DNA of 64,000 bases, taken from NCBI RefSeq assembly GCF_024461735.1, contig NZ_JANGAD010000006.1, forward strand, positions 124,001 through 188,000, written 5' to 3'. Below the pieces are notes generated by a model. That model saw only the letters and a list, made by a program, of their open reading frames with translations, ran no database searches and was not told the origin of the DNA. The stretch comes from Anaerotignum propionicum. Its GTDB lineage: Bacteria > Bacillota > Clostridia > Lachnospirales > Anaerotignaceae. A program made the position numbers and the translations under genes. The first letter of the stretch is position 1. Each line of letters opens with the position of its first letter. Positions 46,547 to 56,740 of this stretch are shown here, one piece after another.

Positions 46547-46689
46547 GGGCATACCCTCCAAACGTAGAATAACATTTATAATGAATTAATCATACAACAA
46601 GCGTTCTCAAATTTCTATATGCATTTTCCCAATTATAAGGCAAGAATACTATAAATTATGGGCAAATGGGAAATTTCAAGGGAATCCCC

Positions 46690-46719
46690 TTGACAGAACA
46701 TTTCTTTTCGGTTTATGAT
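46690..46719 (+). promoter_or_regulatory. proS promoter
   Basis: TTGACA, 18-base spacer, TATGAT, just upstream of the T-box. Confidence 0.75.
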
Positions 46720-46724
46720 GATAA

Positions 46725-46955
46725 CTGATAAAAACTGTGAAAGAGAATAGTAGAAAAGTGCATTTGTCTTCAGAAAATAGGCGGTTGATGCAAGCCTTGA
46801 CAAACCTTTTTGAACCCCCCTCCTGAGTTCCGCAGGGAAAATGCGGCGTATCTTGGCGTTAACAAGACTTAAGTGGACGGATTTTTTCCGTCAATGAGGG
46901 TGGCACCGCCGATTCGACCTTGGTCCCTTTTATGGGATTAGGTCTTTTTTTGTGG
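46725..46955 (+). promoter_or_regulatory. T-box leader (Pro) of proS
   Basis: T-box sequence GAGGGTGGCACCGCCG (about 46898-46913), then a terminator (GACCTTGGTCCC / GGGATTAGGTC, about 46917-46945) and TTTTTTT. A CCC in TTGAACCCCCC near 46814 is a plausible Pro specifier. The next 230 bases up to proS show nothing further. Confidence 0.9.
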
Positions 46956-47188
46956 AAAAAACATCGTCATCACAGTCTAAGGAAAGCAAAGGCAATCCAT
47001 TACTTCTGTATATAAATCTGTGCAGTGCTGTTGGCCAAAATAGAAAGCCTGTATGAATTCTAGAAATATTTGCGTAAATTTTGCACAAACTGGTCAAGAA
47101 AACCCATTCAGATGAATATACAAAGCATTGCCTAAATAAATGTATTTGACAAAGCTTATTTTAAATGAAAATGTTAGGAGGAACTATA

Positions 47189-48625
47189 ATGGCAAAGGAC
47201 AAAAAACTGGTTGAATCCATTACCGATATGGAGCTGGATTTTCCTCAGTGGTACACTGACGTAGTAAAAAAAGCGGACTTAACTGATTATTCAACTTTAA
47301 AAGGCTGTATGATTATTCGTCCATACGGCTATGCAATTTGGGAATTAATTCAAAAAGAACTTGACAGACGTTTTAAGGAAACAGGACACGAAAACGTTTA
47401 CATGCCTATGTTTATTCCCGAAAGTCTGCTTCAAAAAGAGAAGGATCATGTGGAAGGCTTTGCGCCTGAAGTTGCATGGGTAACCCATGGTGGTGAAACC
47501 AAATTGCAGGAGCGTATTTGTGTTCGCCCTACTTCCGAAACTCTATTTTGCGATCATTACGCAAATATTATACAATCTTATCGTGACCTACCCAAGCTTT
47601 ACAATCAATGGTGCTCCGTTGTGCGTTGGGAAAAAACAACCCGCCCTTTTCTGAGAACAACTGAGTTTTTATGGCAGGAGGGACATACTGCCCATGCCAC
47701 TGCTGTGGAAGCGGAAGAGGAAACCGTTCGCATGCTTAACGTTTATGCAGATTTCTGCCATGAATATTTGGCAATCCCTGTAGTAAAGGGTGAAAAAACA
47801 GAAAAAGAACGTTTTGCTGGAGCAAAAGCTACCTATACGATTGAAAGTTTGATGCATGATGGAAAAGCATTGCAGTCAGGCACAAGCCATAACTTTGGTG
47901 ATGGTTTTGCTCATGCCTTCGGAATTCAATATACAGATAAGGATAATCAGCTGCAATATGTTCACCAAACCAGCTGGGGCATGACAACTCGTTTAATTGG
48001 CGCATTGATTATGGTTCATGGTGATAACAGCGGTCTAGTTTTACCTCCAATGGTAGCTCCTACACAGGTTATCATCATTCCTATTGCTCAGCATAAAGAA
48101 GGTGTTTTGGAAAAAGCCGAAGCCCTAAGGGCAAGCCTTAGCAAAACATGTCGCATTAAACTGGATGATACAGATAAATCTGCCGGTTGGAAATTCAGTG
48201 AATACGAAATGAAGGGTGTTCCTCTGCGTCTGGAAGTTGGCCCTAAGGATTTGGAGAAAAATCAGGCGGTGATCGCAAGACGTGATACAGGGGAAAAAAT
48301 TATTGTTTCTCTGGATGAACTGGAGGAAAGAATTCCCGCCCTGCTTCAGGAAGTTCAGGATAACCTTCTGAGAAAAGCAACAGAAAGAAGAGATTCCAAA
48401 ACTTATACAGCTACAAATTTGGAGGATTTCGAACGTACCTTAAACGAAACACCCGGTTTCGTAAAAGCAATGTGGTGTGGCGATCAGGCTTGCGAAGATG
48501 CTATCAAAGAAAAAACTGCCGCGACAAGCCGTTGCATCCCTTTTGAACAAGAAGAAATCTCCGATACCTGCGTTTGCTGTGGAAAAAAAGCAAAACATAT
48601 GGTTTATTGGGGCAGAGCATATTAA
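47189..48625 (+). CDS. proS: Proline--tRNA ligase, eukaryote/archaeon-like type
   Basis: 478 residues, the short form without the bacterial editing insertion. The start is the ATG at 47189 behind AGGAGG. Class II motifs: [46 protein letters not shown] and [19 protein letters not shown]. The anticodon-binding domain spans about 285-400. The C-terminal zinc-binding domain has CGDQAC and [18 protein letters not shown], typical of this type. Many Clostridia carry this form. Confidence 0.97.
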   Translation: MAKDKKLVESITDMELDFPQWYTDVVKKADLTDYSTLKGCMIIRPYGYAIWELIQKELDRRFKETGHENVYMPMFIPESLLQKEKDHVEGFAPEVAWVTHGGETKLQERICVRPTSETLFCDHYANIIQSYRDLPKLYNQWCSVVRWEKTTRPFLRTTEFLWQEGHTAHATAVEAEEETVRMLNVYADFCHEYLAIPVVKGEKTEKERFAGAKATYTIESLMHDGKALQSGTSHNFGDGFAHAFGIQYTDKDNQLQYVHQTSWGMTTRLIGALIMVHGDNSGLVLPPMVAPTQVIIIPIAQHKEGVLEKAEALRASLSKTCRIKLDDTDKSAGWKFSEYEMKGVPLRLEVGPKDLEKNQAVIARRDTGEKIIVSLDELEERIPALLQEVQDNLLRKATERRDSKTYTATNLEDFERTLNETPGFVKAMWCGDQACEDAIKEKTAATSRCIPFEQEEISDTCVCCGKKAKHMVYWGRAY

Positions 48626-48635
48626 TTTTATAAAG

Positions 48636-48670
48636 AAACCCGCCATGGAACATATGCCTTGGCGGGTTTT
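48636..48670 (+). terminator. proS terminator
   Basis: 9-bp stem AACCCGCCA / TGGCGGGTT followed by TTTTTCC. It may also serve the convergent small gene. Confidence 0.88.
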
Positions 48671-48673
48671 TCC

Positions 48674-48946
48674 TTACTCTTTTAAATCTTGAATATCTTT
48701 TTGCATTTTTGCAATGGTAGCTTCAATTTCTTCAATCTGCTGACAGAATTGAGTTAGTTCTTCAGATAATTCTATCCCTTGGCGAAATTGCTCGTAAATA
48801 ATTCCGCCCATCCTTTCTCTTATGGAGGAAATATTCTGTCTTTGTGCCCCTATTTTAGAATTCAGCATCCCGATTTCAACCATATCTCCAGTTTTATCCG
48901 CGGCTTTTTTTGCTATATTTCCCATCTTATCCATAAATTTAGCCAT
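48674..48946 (-). CDS. Small coiled-coil protein of unknown function
   Basis: 90 residues. GAGGGGAG precedes the ATG, which argues that it is real. An amphipathic N-terminus (MAKFMDKMGNIAKKAADKTG) is followed by two helices with heptad spacing (about 30-50 and 58-88). No membrane segment or signal. It resembles small Clostridia proteins encoded beside zinc-ribbon genes, but I do not know its function. Convergent with proS. Confidence 0.75.
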   Translation of the reverse strand: MAKFMDKMGNIAKKAADKTGDMVEIGMLNSKIGAQRQNISSIRERMGGIIYEQFRQGIELSEELTQFCQQIEEIEATIAKMQKDIQDLKE

Positions 48947-49191
48947 TGCTCTCCCCTCCTCTATCTCTCATTTTCTATTCAAAAGGACATTCTTTTATGC
49001 ATTCCATTTTTTCTTTTGTTGAAAATGCGCATTAGATCAGTTCAAATCTTATTGCAAGGCTATTCTCCATAGTATATGATTAAATTACATAGTAGTTTTA
49101 GGTAATAAGACATTACTTGGTTGGGTGAATTCAATGTAAAGCACGTTAAATTGAGATTTTCCTTAACCACATACAAAAGAGGAGGAGAAAA

Positions 49192-49476
49192 ATGAACCCT
49201 ATACTAAAGCTTCACGAAAAAGACAATGTAGGAACCTGTTTAAGGAAACTGGAAGCCCAAGAAACCATTCTTTTTGATGAATTCAGTATAACTGTCAAAG
49301 AATGTATTCCTCAGTATCACAAAATCGCACTTAAATATATCCCCATTCACAATCCTGTCTATAAATATGGACAAATCATCGGCCTTGCCACCGAGGAAAT
49401 ATTCCAAGGTGATTATGTGCATGTTCATAATATCGAAAGTATGCGGGGACGTGGTGATAAAAAGGAGGAATGCTGA
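49192..49476 (+). CDS. UxaA-family dehydratase, small SAF-domain subunit
   Basis: 94 residues. The SAF fold of the altronate/galactarate dehydratase N-terminus: KLHEKDNVGTCLRKL, then KYGQIIGLATEEIFQGDYVHVHNIESMRG. In many UxaA enzymes this is fused to the catalytic part; here it is a separate gene, 1 base before the large subunit. GAGGAGG precedes the ATG. It should act with the large subunit in dehydrating a sugar acid. Confidence 0.9.
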   Translation: MNPILKLHEKDNVGTCLRKLEAQETILFDEFSITVKECIPQYHKIALKYIPIHNPVYKYGQIIGLATEEIFQGDYVHVHNIESMRGRGDKKEEC

Positions 49477-49477
49477 T

Positions 49478-50641
49478 ATGATGCTCAAGGGCTATGCACG
49501 AGAAAATGGTACTTTTGGAATCCGAAACCACTTATTAATTATACCTGCCTCCGTCTGTGCTGTGGAGGTGGCAAATCGTATTGCAGTAAAGGTGAGTGCC
49601 ATTTCCCTACCTCATCAGCATGGTTGTTGTCAAATGGGTGCCGACTTTCGTCAAACGGTACGCACCCTTACCGGATTTGGCTGTAACCCAAATGTAGGTG
49701 CTGTTTTGGTTGTGGGACTGGGCTGTGAAGGCATTCAGGCCGATCAGATTGCTCACGAGATTGAAAAGACAGGTAAAGAAGCTTCATTCATAACCATACA
49801 GGACTGTGGTGGAACAACAAAAACCGTGGAACAAGGAATTCACATTGCATCAAAAATGGCGGAAAACTTATCCTTGATGAAAAGAGCCACCTTCCCCCTC
49901 AACCATCTCATTCTTGGCATGGAGTGTGGCGGCAGTGACCCCACAAGTGGTATTGTTGCAAATCCCGCAATTGGCATTGCTTCGGATCTTCTAGTCTCTA
50001 TGGGTGGAAGCAGCATTTTAAGCGAAACCACCGAGGTTATCGGAGCAGAACATATTTTAGCAGAAAGATTTTATGATTCCAAAGAAAGAGCGAAGTTTTT
50101 AGATATGGTTTCCAAGGTGGAAAAAAGAGCTTTGGCCGTTGGCGAGGATTTAAGGGGCTCACAGCCAACACCGGGAAATATTCAGGGAGGACTCAGTACC
50201 ATAGAGGAAAAATCATTGGGATGTATGCATAAAGCGGGAAATACAACACCTTTTTTGGGTGCCTTGGAATATGGTGAACCTGTTCCCACCACAAAACCAG
50301 GTCTTTACTTCATGGATACACCGGGAGAAGATATCGATTCCATTACTGGTATGGTGGCAGGTGGCGCTCAGTTAATCGTTTTTACCACTGGACGAGGAAC
50401 GCCCACTGGTTGTCCCATTGCTCCTGTTATTAAAATTACAGGCAACCCAGAGACATATCGTAATATGGAGGAAAACATAGATGTTAACGGAGGAAAAGTA
50501 ATTCTCGGAGAATGCACCCTTGACTCTGTTGGCAAAGAGATTTTTGAAAAGATGATTGCGGTAGCAAACGGAGAACTGACCAAGGCGGAGAAATTAGGAC
50601 ACAAAGAGTTCGGAATTTATCGCATTGGCTATACTTTTTAG
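49478..50641 (+). CDS. UxaA-family dehydratase, large subunit
   Basis: 387 residues, the catalytic part of altronate/galactarate-type dehydratases. The start is the ATG at 49478, 9 bases after AGGAGG; the frame upstream from 49367 overlaps the small subunit. Visible: GYARENGTFGIRNHLLIIP, conserved Cys/His in HQHGCCQMGAD, GLGCEG, MECGGSDPTSGI and FTTGRGTPTGCPIAPVIKITGN, the iron-binding region. The substrate (altronate or another sugar acid) cannot be fixed; no hexuronate genes are nearby. Confidence 0.9.
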   Translation: MMLKGYARENGTFGIRNHLLIIPASVCAVEVANRIAVKVSAISLPHQHGCCQMGADFRQTVRTLTGFGCNPNVGAVLVVGLGCEGIQADQIAHEIEKTGKEASFITIQDCGGTTKTVEQGIHIASKMAENLSLMKRATFPLNHLILGMECGGSDPTSGIVANPAIGIASDLLVSMGGSSILSETTEVIGAEHILAERFYDSKERAKFLDMVSKVEKRALAVGEDLRGSQPTPGNIQGGLSTIEEKSLGCMHKAGNTTPFLGALEYGEPVPTTKPGLYFMDTPGEDIDSITGMVAGGAQLIVFTTGRGTPTGCPIAPVIKITGNPETYRNMEENIDVNGGKVILGECTLDSVGKEIFEKMIAVANGELTKAEKLGHKEFGIYRIGYTF

Positions 50642-50661
50642 TAAATTAGGAGGTGCCTATC

Positions 50662-51129
50662 TTGAAATTTAAAAGTCCATTACTTGTTGTTTCAAATTTG
50701 GAAGCGTCAAAGCAATTTTACACGGAGATTTTAGGCCTTCGTATTGTTATGGATTTTGGTGCAAACGTGACTTTAACAGGGGGAATTGCATTGCAAACAA
50801 AAGACTCTTGGCTATCCCTCATTGGCAATCATGAAGATGATCTTATCTTTGGCAACAAAGTTACGGAATTATATTTTGAAGAAGATGATTTCGATTCTTT
50901 TGCCGAAAAAATAATCTCAAACAGAGATGTTGCTCTTGTACATCCTGTAAAGGAGCATAACTGGGGACAAAGGGTGATTCGCTTTTATGACCCTGATAAG
51001 CATATTATTGAAGTAGGCGAAAATCTAAAGTCAGTTTGTTTCCGCTTTTTAAAAAGCGGTCTTACAAAAAAGGAAATTGCAGTGCGGATGGATGTTCCTT
51101 TAAAATTAGTAGAAAGACTATTAAGATAA
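50662..51129 (+). CDS. VOC (glyoxalase-like) protein with helix-turn-helix-like tail
   Basis: 155 residues from a TTG start at 50662, chosen because AGGAGG ends 8 bases before it; a GTG at 50653 overlaps that site. Residues 1-120 form one VOC domain (LLVVSNLEASKQFYTEILGL, then RFYDPDKHIIEVGE with the metal Glu). The last 26 residues, LKSGLTKKEIAVRMDVPLKL..., look like a helix-turn-helix. It lies 20 bases after the dehydratase and is probably co-transcribed. Substrate unknown. Confidence 0.82.
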   Translation: MKFKSPLLVVSNLEASKQFYTEILGLRIVMDFGANVTLTGGIALQTKDSWLSLIGNHEDDLIFGNKVTELYFEEDDFDSFAEKIISNRDVALVHPVKEHNWGQRVIRFYDPDKHIIEVGENLKSVCFRFLKSGLTKKEIAVRMDVPLKLVERLLR

Positions 51130-51156
51130 CTCCATTAACCCTCCAAAACTTGCAAA

Positions 51157-51206
51157 AAAAGCTCCCGCAAACCATCAAAAAGATGGAATATGGGAGCATA
51201 TTTTTT
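51157..51206 (+). terminator. Terminator of the dehydratase-VOC unit
   Basis: GCTCCC / GGGAGC outer stem with inner CCATC / GATGG stem, followed by TATTTTTTG. Confidence 0.82.
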
Positions 51207-51322
51207 GTTTTTCTTTAATTTTTTCACACATATATAATTTCAGGTTTTACAATTAAGTTCAATTCTTTTTAATAATATTAGCTTATAACAATCAATACTT
51301 ACCTTATCAAATTACTAAGAAA

Positions 51323-52999
51323 TTAACTTAATTTAAAATTAGAAATTTGACTTTGAAGTATTTCAGCCTGACCTGAAAGTTCCTCACTGGAAGCGGCACT
51401 CTCTTCCGCTGTGGCAGAGTTTGTCTGAACCACACTGGCAATTTGTTCGACGCCGATATTAATTTGCTCGGCTGCCTCTGCCTGTTGCTGAGAAGTTTCT
51501 GCAATCTCCTCTACTAAAACAATAACCTGATTGCCTTTTTCATCAATCTTATTTAGAGATTCCCGCACTCTATCCACCAGCTTGGTGCCGTTGTTAACAG
51601 CAATAATTGTATTATCAATTAATGTTGTGGTATTTTTAGCAGCCTCAGCACTCTTACCAGCCAAATTTCGCACCTCATCTGCAACAACAGCAAAGCCTTT
51701 TCCTGCCGCACCTGCACGGGCAGCCTCAACAGCTGCGTTTAACGCAAGAATATTTGTTTGGAATGCTATATCGTCAATGGCACGAATAATCTTTTGCACT
51801 TCGTTAGAGGTATTTGTAATTTCATCCATAGCCGCAACAAGGTTTTGCATTTGCTCATTGCCTAAATGGATTTCATCTGTGGTTTCTTTTACATTTTCAT
51901 AAACCTGTTTTGCACCATCGGCATTTTGTTTAATCTGCTCTGAAATTTCAGCGATATTAGATGCTAATTCTTCAATAGAGCTTGCTTGCTCCGTTGCTCC
52001 TTGAGATAAAGATTGTGCGCCTGAGGATACCTGATCAGCACCTGCCGAAACCTCCTTGGAGGAAACTTGAATCTGCGTAAGGGTTTCATTCAGTGCAGCG
52101 ATAATCTGCTCCATGGAAAGCTTAATCGGAGAAAAATCGTTCTGATAATCTATATCCACTTTCACTGTCATATCTCCGTCAGCCATGCGTCCAAGAACAT
52201 AAGAAATATTGGCAATATAACGATTTAAGTTTTCAATCAAAGTACGAATACTATTGGCTAAGGAACCTACCTCATCTTTTGATTCATATGTAACAACTGC
52301 ATTCAAATTGCCCTCTGCCAAATCCTTCGCAGCAGCCTCAATGTCTGCCAAAGGCTTGCGAATACTTTTGATGATGTATAACCCCATAAGTATTGCTATA
52401 ATAGAGCTTGCTCCGAACAATATAAAAATAATCGAAGTAACAATTTTAGCAGACTTCTCCGACTTAAGATAAAAATTGTTTGCTGTTTCGGATGCAATAT
52501 TGTTAATTTCATCTGCTAAGTCTTGGGCTTTCTTTGAAGCCGGAACATATTCCTCATTAATAATTTTTCTGGCTAACTCAGTATCATTTGCGTAAGCAGC
52601 AGCCTGTATTCTATCACGAATTTCCGCCCTTTTCGGTGTATCTGCAATGATTTGCGCCAACTTATCCTTTCCTTCTTGCTGAATCAGTACATCATCCAGT
52701 TGTGATAATAAACTTTCTAAATTTGCAACTCTGGAATCTAAATCTACATCCCATGCTTTTAGTTTTTCTGGATCGATCTCGATAACCATATATGCTAAAT
52801 CCGCTTGAATTCCTTGTATTTCACTTCTGACTGTCTGGGTATAGTTTGTTGAGTGAAACGGTTTGTTATAAAAATCCGTAAAATCCTTTCTGATAGAAAA
52901 AATACCCAAAAAAACTGCACAAAGCACCGTTATGATATTTAATATAATCACTATTCCAAACGAAATGCTCAGTTTCTTACCAATACTAAAATTCTTCAT
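51323..52999 (-). CDS. Methyl-accepting chemotaxis protein
   Basis: 558 residues. First membrane segment about 10-33, a helical four-helix-bundle sensor domain outside (about 34-185), second membrane segment about 188-210, HAMP (about 211-265) and the signalling domain. The hairpin tip is clear: [20 protein letters not shown] and [16 protein letters not shown]. The sensor has no motif identifying a ligand. The protein feeds CheA/CheW, which are not in the window. Confidence 0.95.
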   Translation of the reverse strand: MKNFSIGKKLSISFGIVIILNIITVLCAVFLGIFSIRKDFTDFYNKPFHSTNYTQTVRSEIQGIQADLAYMVIEIDPEKLKAWDVDLDSRVANLESLLSQLDDVLIQQEGKDKLAQIIADTPKRAEIRDRIQAAAYANDTELARKIINEEYVPASKKAQDLADEINNIASETANNFYLKSEKSAKIVTSIIFILFGASSIIAILMGLYIIKSIRKPLADIEAAAKDLAEGNLNAVVTYESKDEVGSLANSIRTLIENLNRYIANISYVLGRMADGDMTVKVDIDYQNDFSPIKLSMEQIIAALNETLTQIQVSSKEVSAGADQVSSGAQSLSQGATEQASSIEELASNIAEISEQIKQNADGAKQVYENVKETTDEIHLGNEQMQNLVAAMDEITNTSNEVQKIIRAIDDIAFQTNILALNAAVEAARAGAAGKGFAVVADEVRNLAGKSAEAAKNTTTLIDNTIIAVNNGTKLVDRVRESLNKIDEKGNQVIVLVEEIAETSQQQAEAAEQINIGVEQIASVVQTNSATAEESAASSEELSGQAEILQSQISNFKLS

Positions 53000-53612
53000 A
53001 CTATCAGTCGCCCTCTCTTGTCTTTTCCTTCGTAATGCCCCATAGTCAAAAACCCAAATTACATAAAAAAAATTATTTTGTAATTACATTTTCTTATGTA
53101 ATTCTATTTTTTAAATATACTTGTTCATAAAATTATAGTCAATATTTTTTTAGTAAATTTTGTCGAATATTGTTAAATTATCCAACGTTAACTCCAGATT
53201 TCGCTGTAAATTTCACACTTCGTGATATAACTATGTAATTCAAGAATTGTTTTGCATAATATATAGAATAAATTCTATATTTCCGACGATGTAATATAAA
53301 TTCTATTAGATAAAAAGATAGTAATATTTACACAAGATTTACCATTTATTCTTATATTAGAAATAACCATTTCTTTTAAAATTTATATAATAAGTACATT
53401 TTACACTAATAAACATATTAAATTACAATGTTATTCATAATCTTTTCCTAAAAAAATACTGAATTGAAATTAAAATCAGACAAATTACTGTTCACGTATC
53501 TTAATTTCACCTGATAAAAGCAGACAAGGAAATGAGAAAATATCTGTTGAAATATTATAAAGGTACCTGTATAATATGGACTATAAATTATAAGTTAAAG
53601 AAGGGTCGCGAC
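53000..53612. other. AT-rich intergenic region between chemoreceptor and MarR gene
   Basis: 613 bases between divergent genes. AATTACAT occurs at 53057-53064 and 53082-53089, with the inverse ATGTAATT at 53096-53103; the last two form a perfect 8-bp stem in the chemoreceptor leader. No reading frame or RNA is convincing. An in-frame extension of the MarR gene to 53532 has no ribosome site. Confidence 0.5.
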
Positions 53613-54056
53613 GTGCAGGACAATTTGGAATTAATGGATCAATTTTTTCTAGTCAATCGGTTGATGCATCGTTATCATCATCAAAAGAATCGAATTGCCC
53701 AAAAAGAATCCTTTCAGGGGCAAGGACGCATTCTTTCCCTTTTGCTCAATCATCCTGGCATACGGCAAAAAGAGCTATCGGATTGGCTGGATATACGCAC
53801 TCAATCTGTGGGGGAAATCATCATGAAGCTGGAGACGAATGGCTACATCACCCGTACTCCCAGCGAAAAAGATCGGCGGGCAATGTGTCTCTATTTAACA
53901 GAAGAAGGGGTGAAAGCAGCTAGATTCATGGAAAAAAACATTCATGAAGCCGTAAAAATCTTTGACTGTCTAAATGACGATGAAAAAGATCACTTGCATC
54001 AATATTTGTTTCGTATCATAAGTAAACTTGAAACTAAAACAAAGGAAGAAGTCTGA
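53613..54056 (+). CDS. MarR-family transcriptional regulator
   Basis: 147 residues from a GTG start preceded by AGAAGGG. The winged helix-turn-helix is clear: IRQKELSDWLDIRTQSVGEIIMK (split here by positions about 55-77), then the wing TPSEKDRRAMCLYLTEEG. It lies 58 bases before two permease half genes and probably controls them. Confidence 0.9.
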   Translation: MQDNLELMDQFFLVNRLMHRYHHQKNRIAQKESFQGQGRILSLLLNHPGIRQKELSDWLDIRTQSVGEIIMKLETNGYITRTPSEKDRRAMCLYLTEEGVKAARFMEKNIHEAVKIFDCLNDDEKDHLHQYLFRIISKLETKTKEEV

Positions 54057-54114
54057 AATTAATCAAAACTTCAACTGTTACAGTGTTAAATCTAATTTCA
54101 TATGGAGATAAATT

Positions 54115-54603
54115 ATGGATATTCAAACCTATTTATTTTATTTCGCAGCAATTGTTGCACTTGTTATTTCCTTTGTGAAGGACAAAAAGAAATCCATGCT
54201 CGCATTAAAAAAGGCATGGAAATCATTTGAGAATATTCTTCCTCAGGTTTTGTCTTTGCTTGTGATCGTAGGAATTCTCCTCGCAATTGTAAATACAGAT
54301 GTTATATCCCAGTTAATTGGTAAAAATTCAGGATGGTTCGGTGTAGTATTGGCTGGTTCTGTTGGTGCAATTACCTTGATTCCCCCTTACGTCGCCTTCC
54401 CTACGGCAGCGCTATTGGTAGAAGCGGGTGCCGGCTATATGCAGATTGGAGCATTTATTTCTACCCTCATGATGGTAGGCTTAGTTACAATACCCGTAGA
54501 AACAAAATTCTTCGGCAAAAAGCTTACGTTATTAAGAAATTTATTAGCCTTTATCTTTTCCTTCTTCGTTGCAATAATCATTCGTTTGGTGGTGGGTTCA
54601 TGA
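54115..54603 (+). CDS. Permease half protein, ArsP/DUF318-like, N-terminal half
   Basis: 162 residues with four to five membrane segments. It carries one copy of the family signature, GAITLIPPYVAFPTAALLVE (about 85-104). ArsP-type permeases are normally single proteins of about 300-350 residues with two such halves. Here each half is its own gene, and the next gene overlaps by 4 bases. The substrate is unknown; ArsP members export organoarsenicals, but the known Cys residues of that group are absent. Confidence 0.78.
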   Translation: MDIQTYLFYFAAIVALVISFVKDKKKSMLALKKAWKSFENILPQVLSLLVIVGILLAIVNTDVISQLIGKNSGWFGVVLAGSVGAITLIPPYVAFPTAALLVEAGAGYMQIGAFISTLMMVGLVTIPVETKFFGKKLTLLRNLLAFIFSFFVAIIIRLVVGS

Positions 54604-55151
54604 TGAAAAAAGTTCTTAACGTTGTTAAAAGATATCGATACTTTCTTTTTAGCTTGGTTATATTAGGCATCCTAACTATATTCAGACCTCAATTGGGAAT
54701 AAAAAGTGCGGGTATCTCGCTTTTTCAGTTGACACAAATGCTTTTGGTTGTGCCTCCTGTGTTTATTTTATTAGGCCTGCTGGATGTTTGGATTCCCAGA
54801 GAAACTATGGTGAAATATATAGGGGAAAATTCCGGGTTAAAAGGGATGTTTCTGGCCTTTATTATTGGCTCCTTCGCAGCAGGACCCCTGTATGGGGCGT
54901 TTCCCATTGCATCTGTGTTTATGAAAAAAGGTGTGAAATTTACCAATTTAATGATTTTTATTGGTGCCTGGTCCACCACAAAAATTCCTATGCTGATGTT
55001 CGAAATGACATACATGGGAATGAAATTTGCCCTAACTCGCCTTGCTGTGGATATCCCAGGAATCATTTTTATCGCTTTTGCTCTGAATCATTCCCTCTCC
55101 AAAAAAGAAGTAGAAGCGATTTATAAAGCAGCCGAAACACTGGATGTATAA
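54600..55151 (+). CDS. Permease half protein, ArsP/DUF318-like, C-terminal half
   Basis: 183 residues with about four membrane segments. It carries the second signature copy, FAAGPLYGAFPIASVFMKKG (about 95-114), parallel to that of the preceding protein. Its ATG overlaps the stop of the first half (ATGA), so equal synthesis is likely and the two should form one complex. MarR-regulated operon. Confidence 0.78.
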   Translation: MMKKVLNVVKRYRYFLFSLVILGILTIFRPQLGIKSAGISLFQLTQMLLVVPPVFILLGLLDVWIPRETMVKYIGENSGLKGMFLAFIIGSFAAGPLYGAFPIASVFMKKGVKFTNLMIFIGAWSTTKIPMLMFEMTYMGMKFALTRLAVDIPGIIFIAFALNHSLSKKEVEAIYKAAETLDV

Positions 55152-55198
55152 GCAAAAAAAATAGATTCATTTTTGTAGAGCGAGAACAGATTGCAAAT

Positions 55199-55256
55199 AA
55201 AAAACTCACCTAAGGCAAAAGAATGGCCCCTATCCTCTTACCTTAAGTGAGTTTTT
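55199..55256. terminator. Bidirectional terminator
   Basis: AAAAACTCAC-CTAAGG / CCTTA-GTGAGTTTTT long imperfect stem with A- and T-runs on both sides, between the convergent permease and aroE-aroK genes. Confidence 0.8.
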
Positions 55257-55262
55257 ATGAGT

Positions 55263-56510
55263 CTAAATCAATAATTCATTATATTTATCCATAAGCTTCT
55301 TTAATCCTTCTTCAGCAGTGCCATTATTTTGGCAAACAACCTCTGCCGCCCCTTCATATAAAGGCAACCGTTCCTGATACAAACGAGCAGTGGCTTCGGC
55401 ATCTGGTGTCAAAGGCCTGCCATTGCCGCTTTCCAGTAAAGAGACTTCTCTTTTAACCCAAATGATTCGACCATTTTGTTTTAAATCACCAATATTAAGC
55501 TCATTCTTAATAACGCCGCCTCCTGTTGCAATAACCAATCCATTTTCCTTAGAAAACTTCTGAACCATAGTTCTTTCTACAAGACGGAATGAGGTTTCTC
55601 CCATTTTTGAAAAGTACTCTTTGATTGGCATGCCAATTTCCTTAACAATTTCTTCATCAATGTCCACAAAACCTTTTCCCAAACGTTTGGCCGCCATCTT
55701 ACCTAAGGTTGTTTTTCCACAGCCACTCATCCCAATGAGAACAAGGTTACTTCTCTCCTCTAATAAAGCTGTATACAAGTTCTGAATAAACGTATTATCC
55801 ATTTTTTTGCCTAGAAATATTTCCACTGCACATTTAGCTTGTCCAATGAGCATTTCTAAACCACCTACCGCAGTCACCCCTTTGGAAAGTCCCTCCAAAA
55901 CAAATTTAGTCCGCAGAGGATTGTATACAACATCAACCACTGCCTCTAAATTGTCAAAACCATTTAAATCAATAGGGCTTTCTTCCGTATTGGGATACAT
56001 TCCCACGGGAGTAGTGTTGATAATAATCTGCGCATCTCTATGGCTATCGTAACACGTTTGATAGGTAATGGTCTCAGCATTTTCTTTATAATATACAGTA
56101 AGAATCTGTTCAGCGCCCATATCTTTTACCACCGCGATACAGGCCTTTGCCGCTCCCCCCCTACCTAAAAGCAAGACTTTTTTTCCCTTTGGGTCTATTT
56201 TGTGCTTCATTAACATGTAACGAAACCCATCATAATCCGTATTGTAACCGTAAAGTTTATTCCCCCTATGAACAACTGTGTTCACTGCTCCAATTGCCGC
56301 CGCTTTGGGGTCAACACAATCTAAATAAGGTAAAACAAGTTCTTTATATGGAATTGTGACATTTATTGCTTGAAATTCCCTTTGCTTCATGAAATTATGA
56401 AAAGCCTCATTGGTAAGAGGAATTAAGTCATAAGTATAATCTGCCAGTTGCTCATGTATAATTTTTGAAAAACTATGTCCAACTTTTTCACCAATTAAGC
56501 CATATCTCAT
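55263..56510 (-). CDS. Bifunctional shikimate dehydrogenase / shikimate kinase
   Basis: 415 residues, a fusion of AroE (about 1-250) and AroK (about 255-415). The two enzymes act in consecutive steps: 3-dehydroshikimate to shikimate to shikimate-3-phosphate. AroE: GHSFSKIIH, NVTIPYKE with the catalytic Lys, GAVNTVV, and the Rossmann loop LLLGRGGAAKAC. AroK: Walker A GMSGCGKTTLGK, DIDEEI, ATGGGVI and GRPLTPD. The frame is continuous through the linker, so this is a true fusion. Other aro genes are not in the window. Confidence 0.95.
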   Translation of the reverse strand: MRYGLIGEKVGHSFSKIIHEQLADYTYDLIPLTNEAFHNFMKQREFQAINVTIPYKELVLPYLDCVDPKAAAIGAVNTVVHRGNKLYGYNTDYDGFRYMLMKHKIDPKGKKVLLLGRGGAAKACIAVVKDMGAEQILTVYYKENAETITYQTCYDSHRDAQIIINTTPVGMYPNTEESPIDLNGFDNLEAVVDVVYNPLRTKFVLEGLSKGVTAVGGLEMLIGQAKCAVEIFLGKKMDNTFIQNLYTALLEERSNLVLIGMSGCGKTTLGKMAAKRLGKGFVDIDEEIVKEIGMPIKEYFSKMGETSFRLVERTMVQKFSKENGLVIATGGGVIKNELNIGDLKQNGRIIWVKREVSLLESGNGRPLTPDAEATARLYQERLPLYEGAAEVVCQNNGTAEEGLKKLMDKYNELLI

Positions 56511-56740
56511 AAAAATACACCCCTCATCCGTACGTTTTCTCCTATGGTAATACAGCTGTCAAAAATATGCAACGGTTTTATAAGGTTTTCTCTTAAGATA
56601 GAACTTTTACTTTGTATTTTAAAGTGAAGTTTCAATGTTTTCGGATTAAAAATGAATGTTTTCTATGAGTATTTTATGCCATCAAATACCAGCCCTTTGT
56701 AATATATTCTTAATGGCAAAATAGGAAAAAATATGTTAGA
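56511..56740. other. Intergenic region
   Basis: 230 bases between the divergent aroE-aroK and GHL10 genes, before the tandem repeat. No gene or RNA is visible. Confidence 0.5.
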
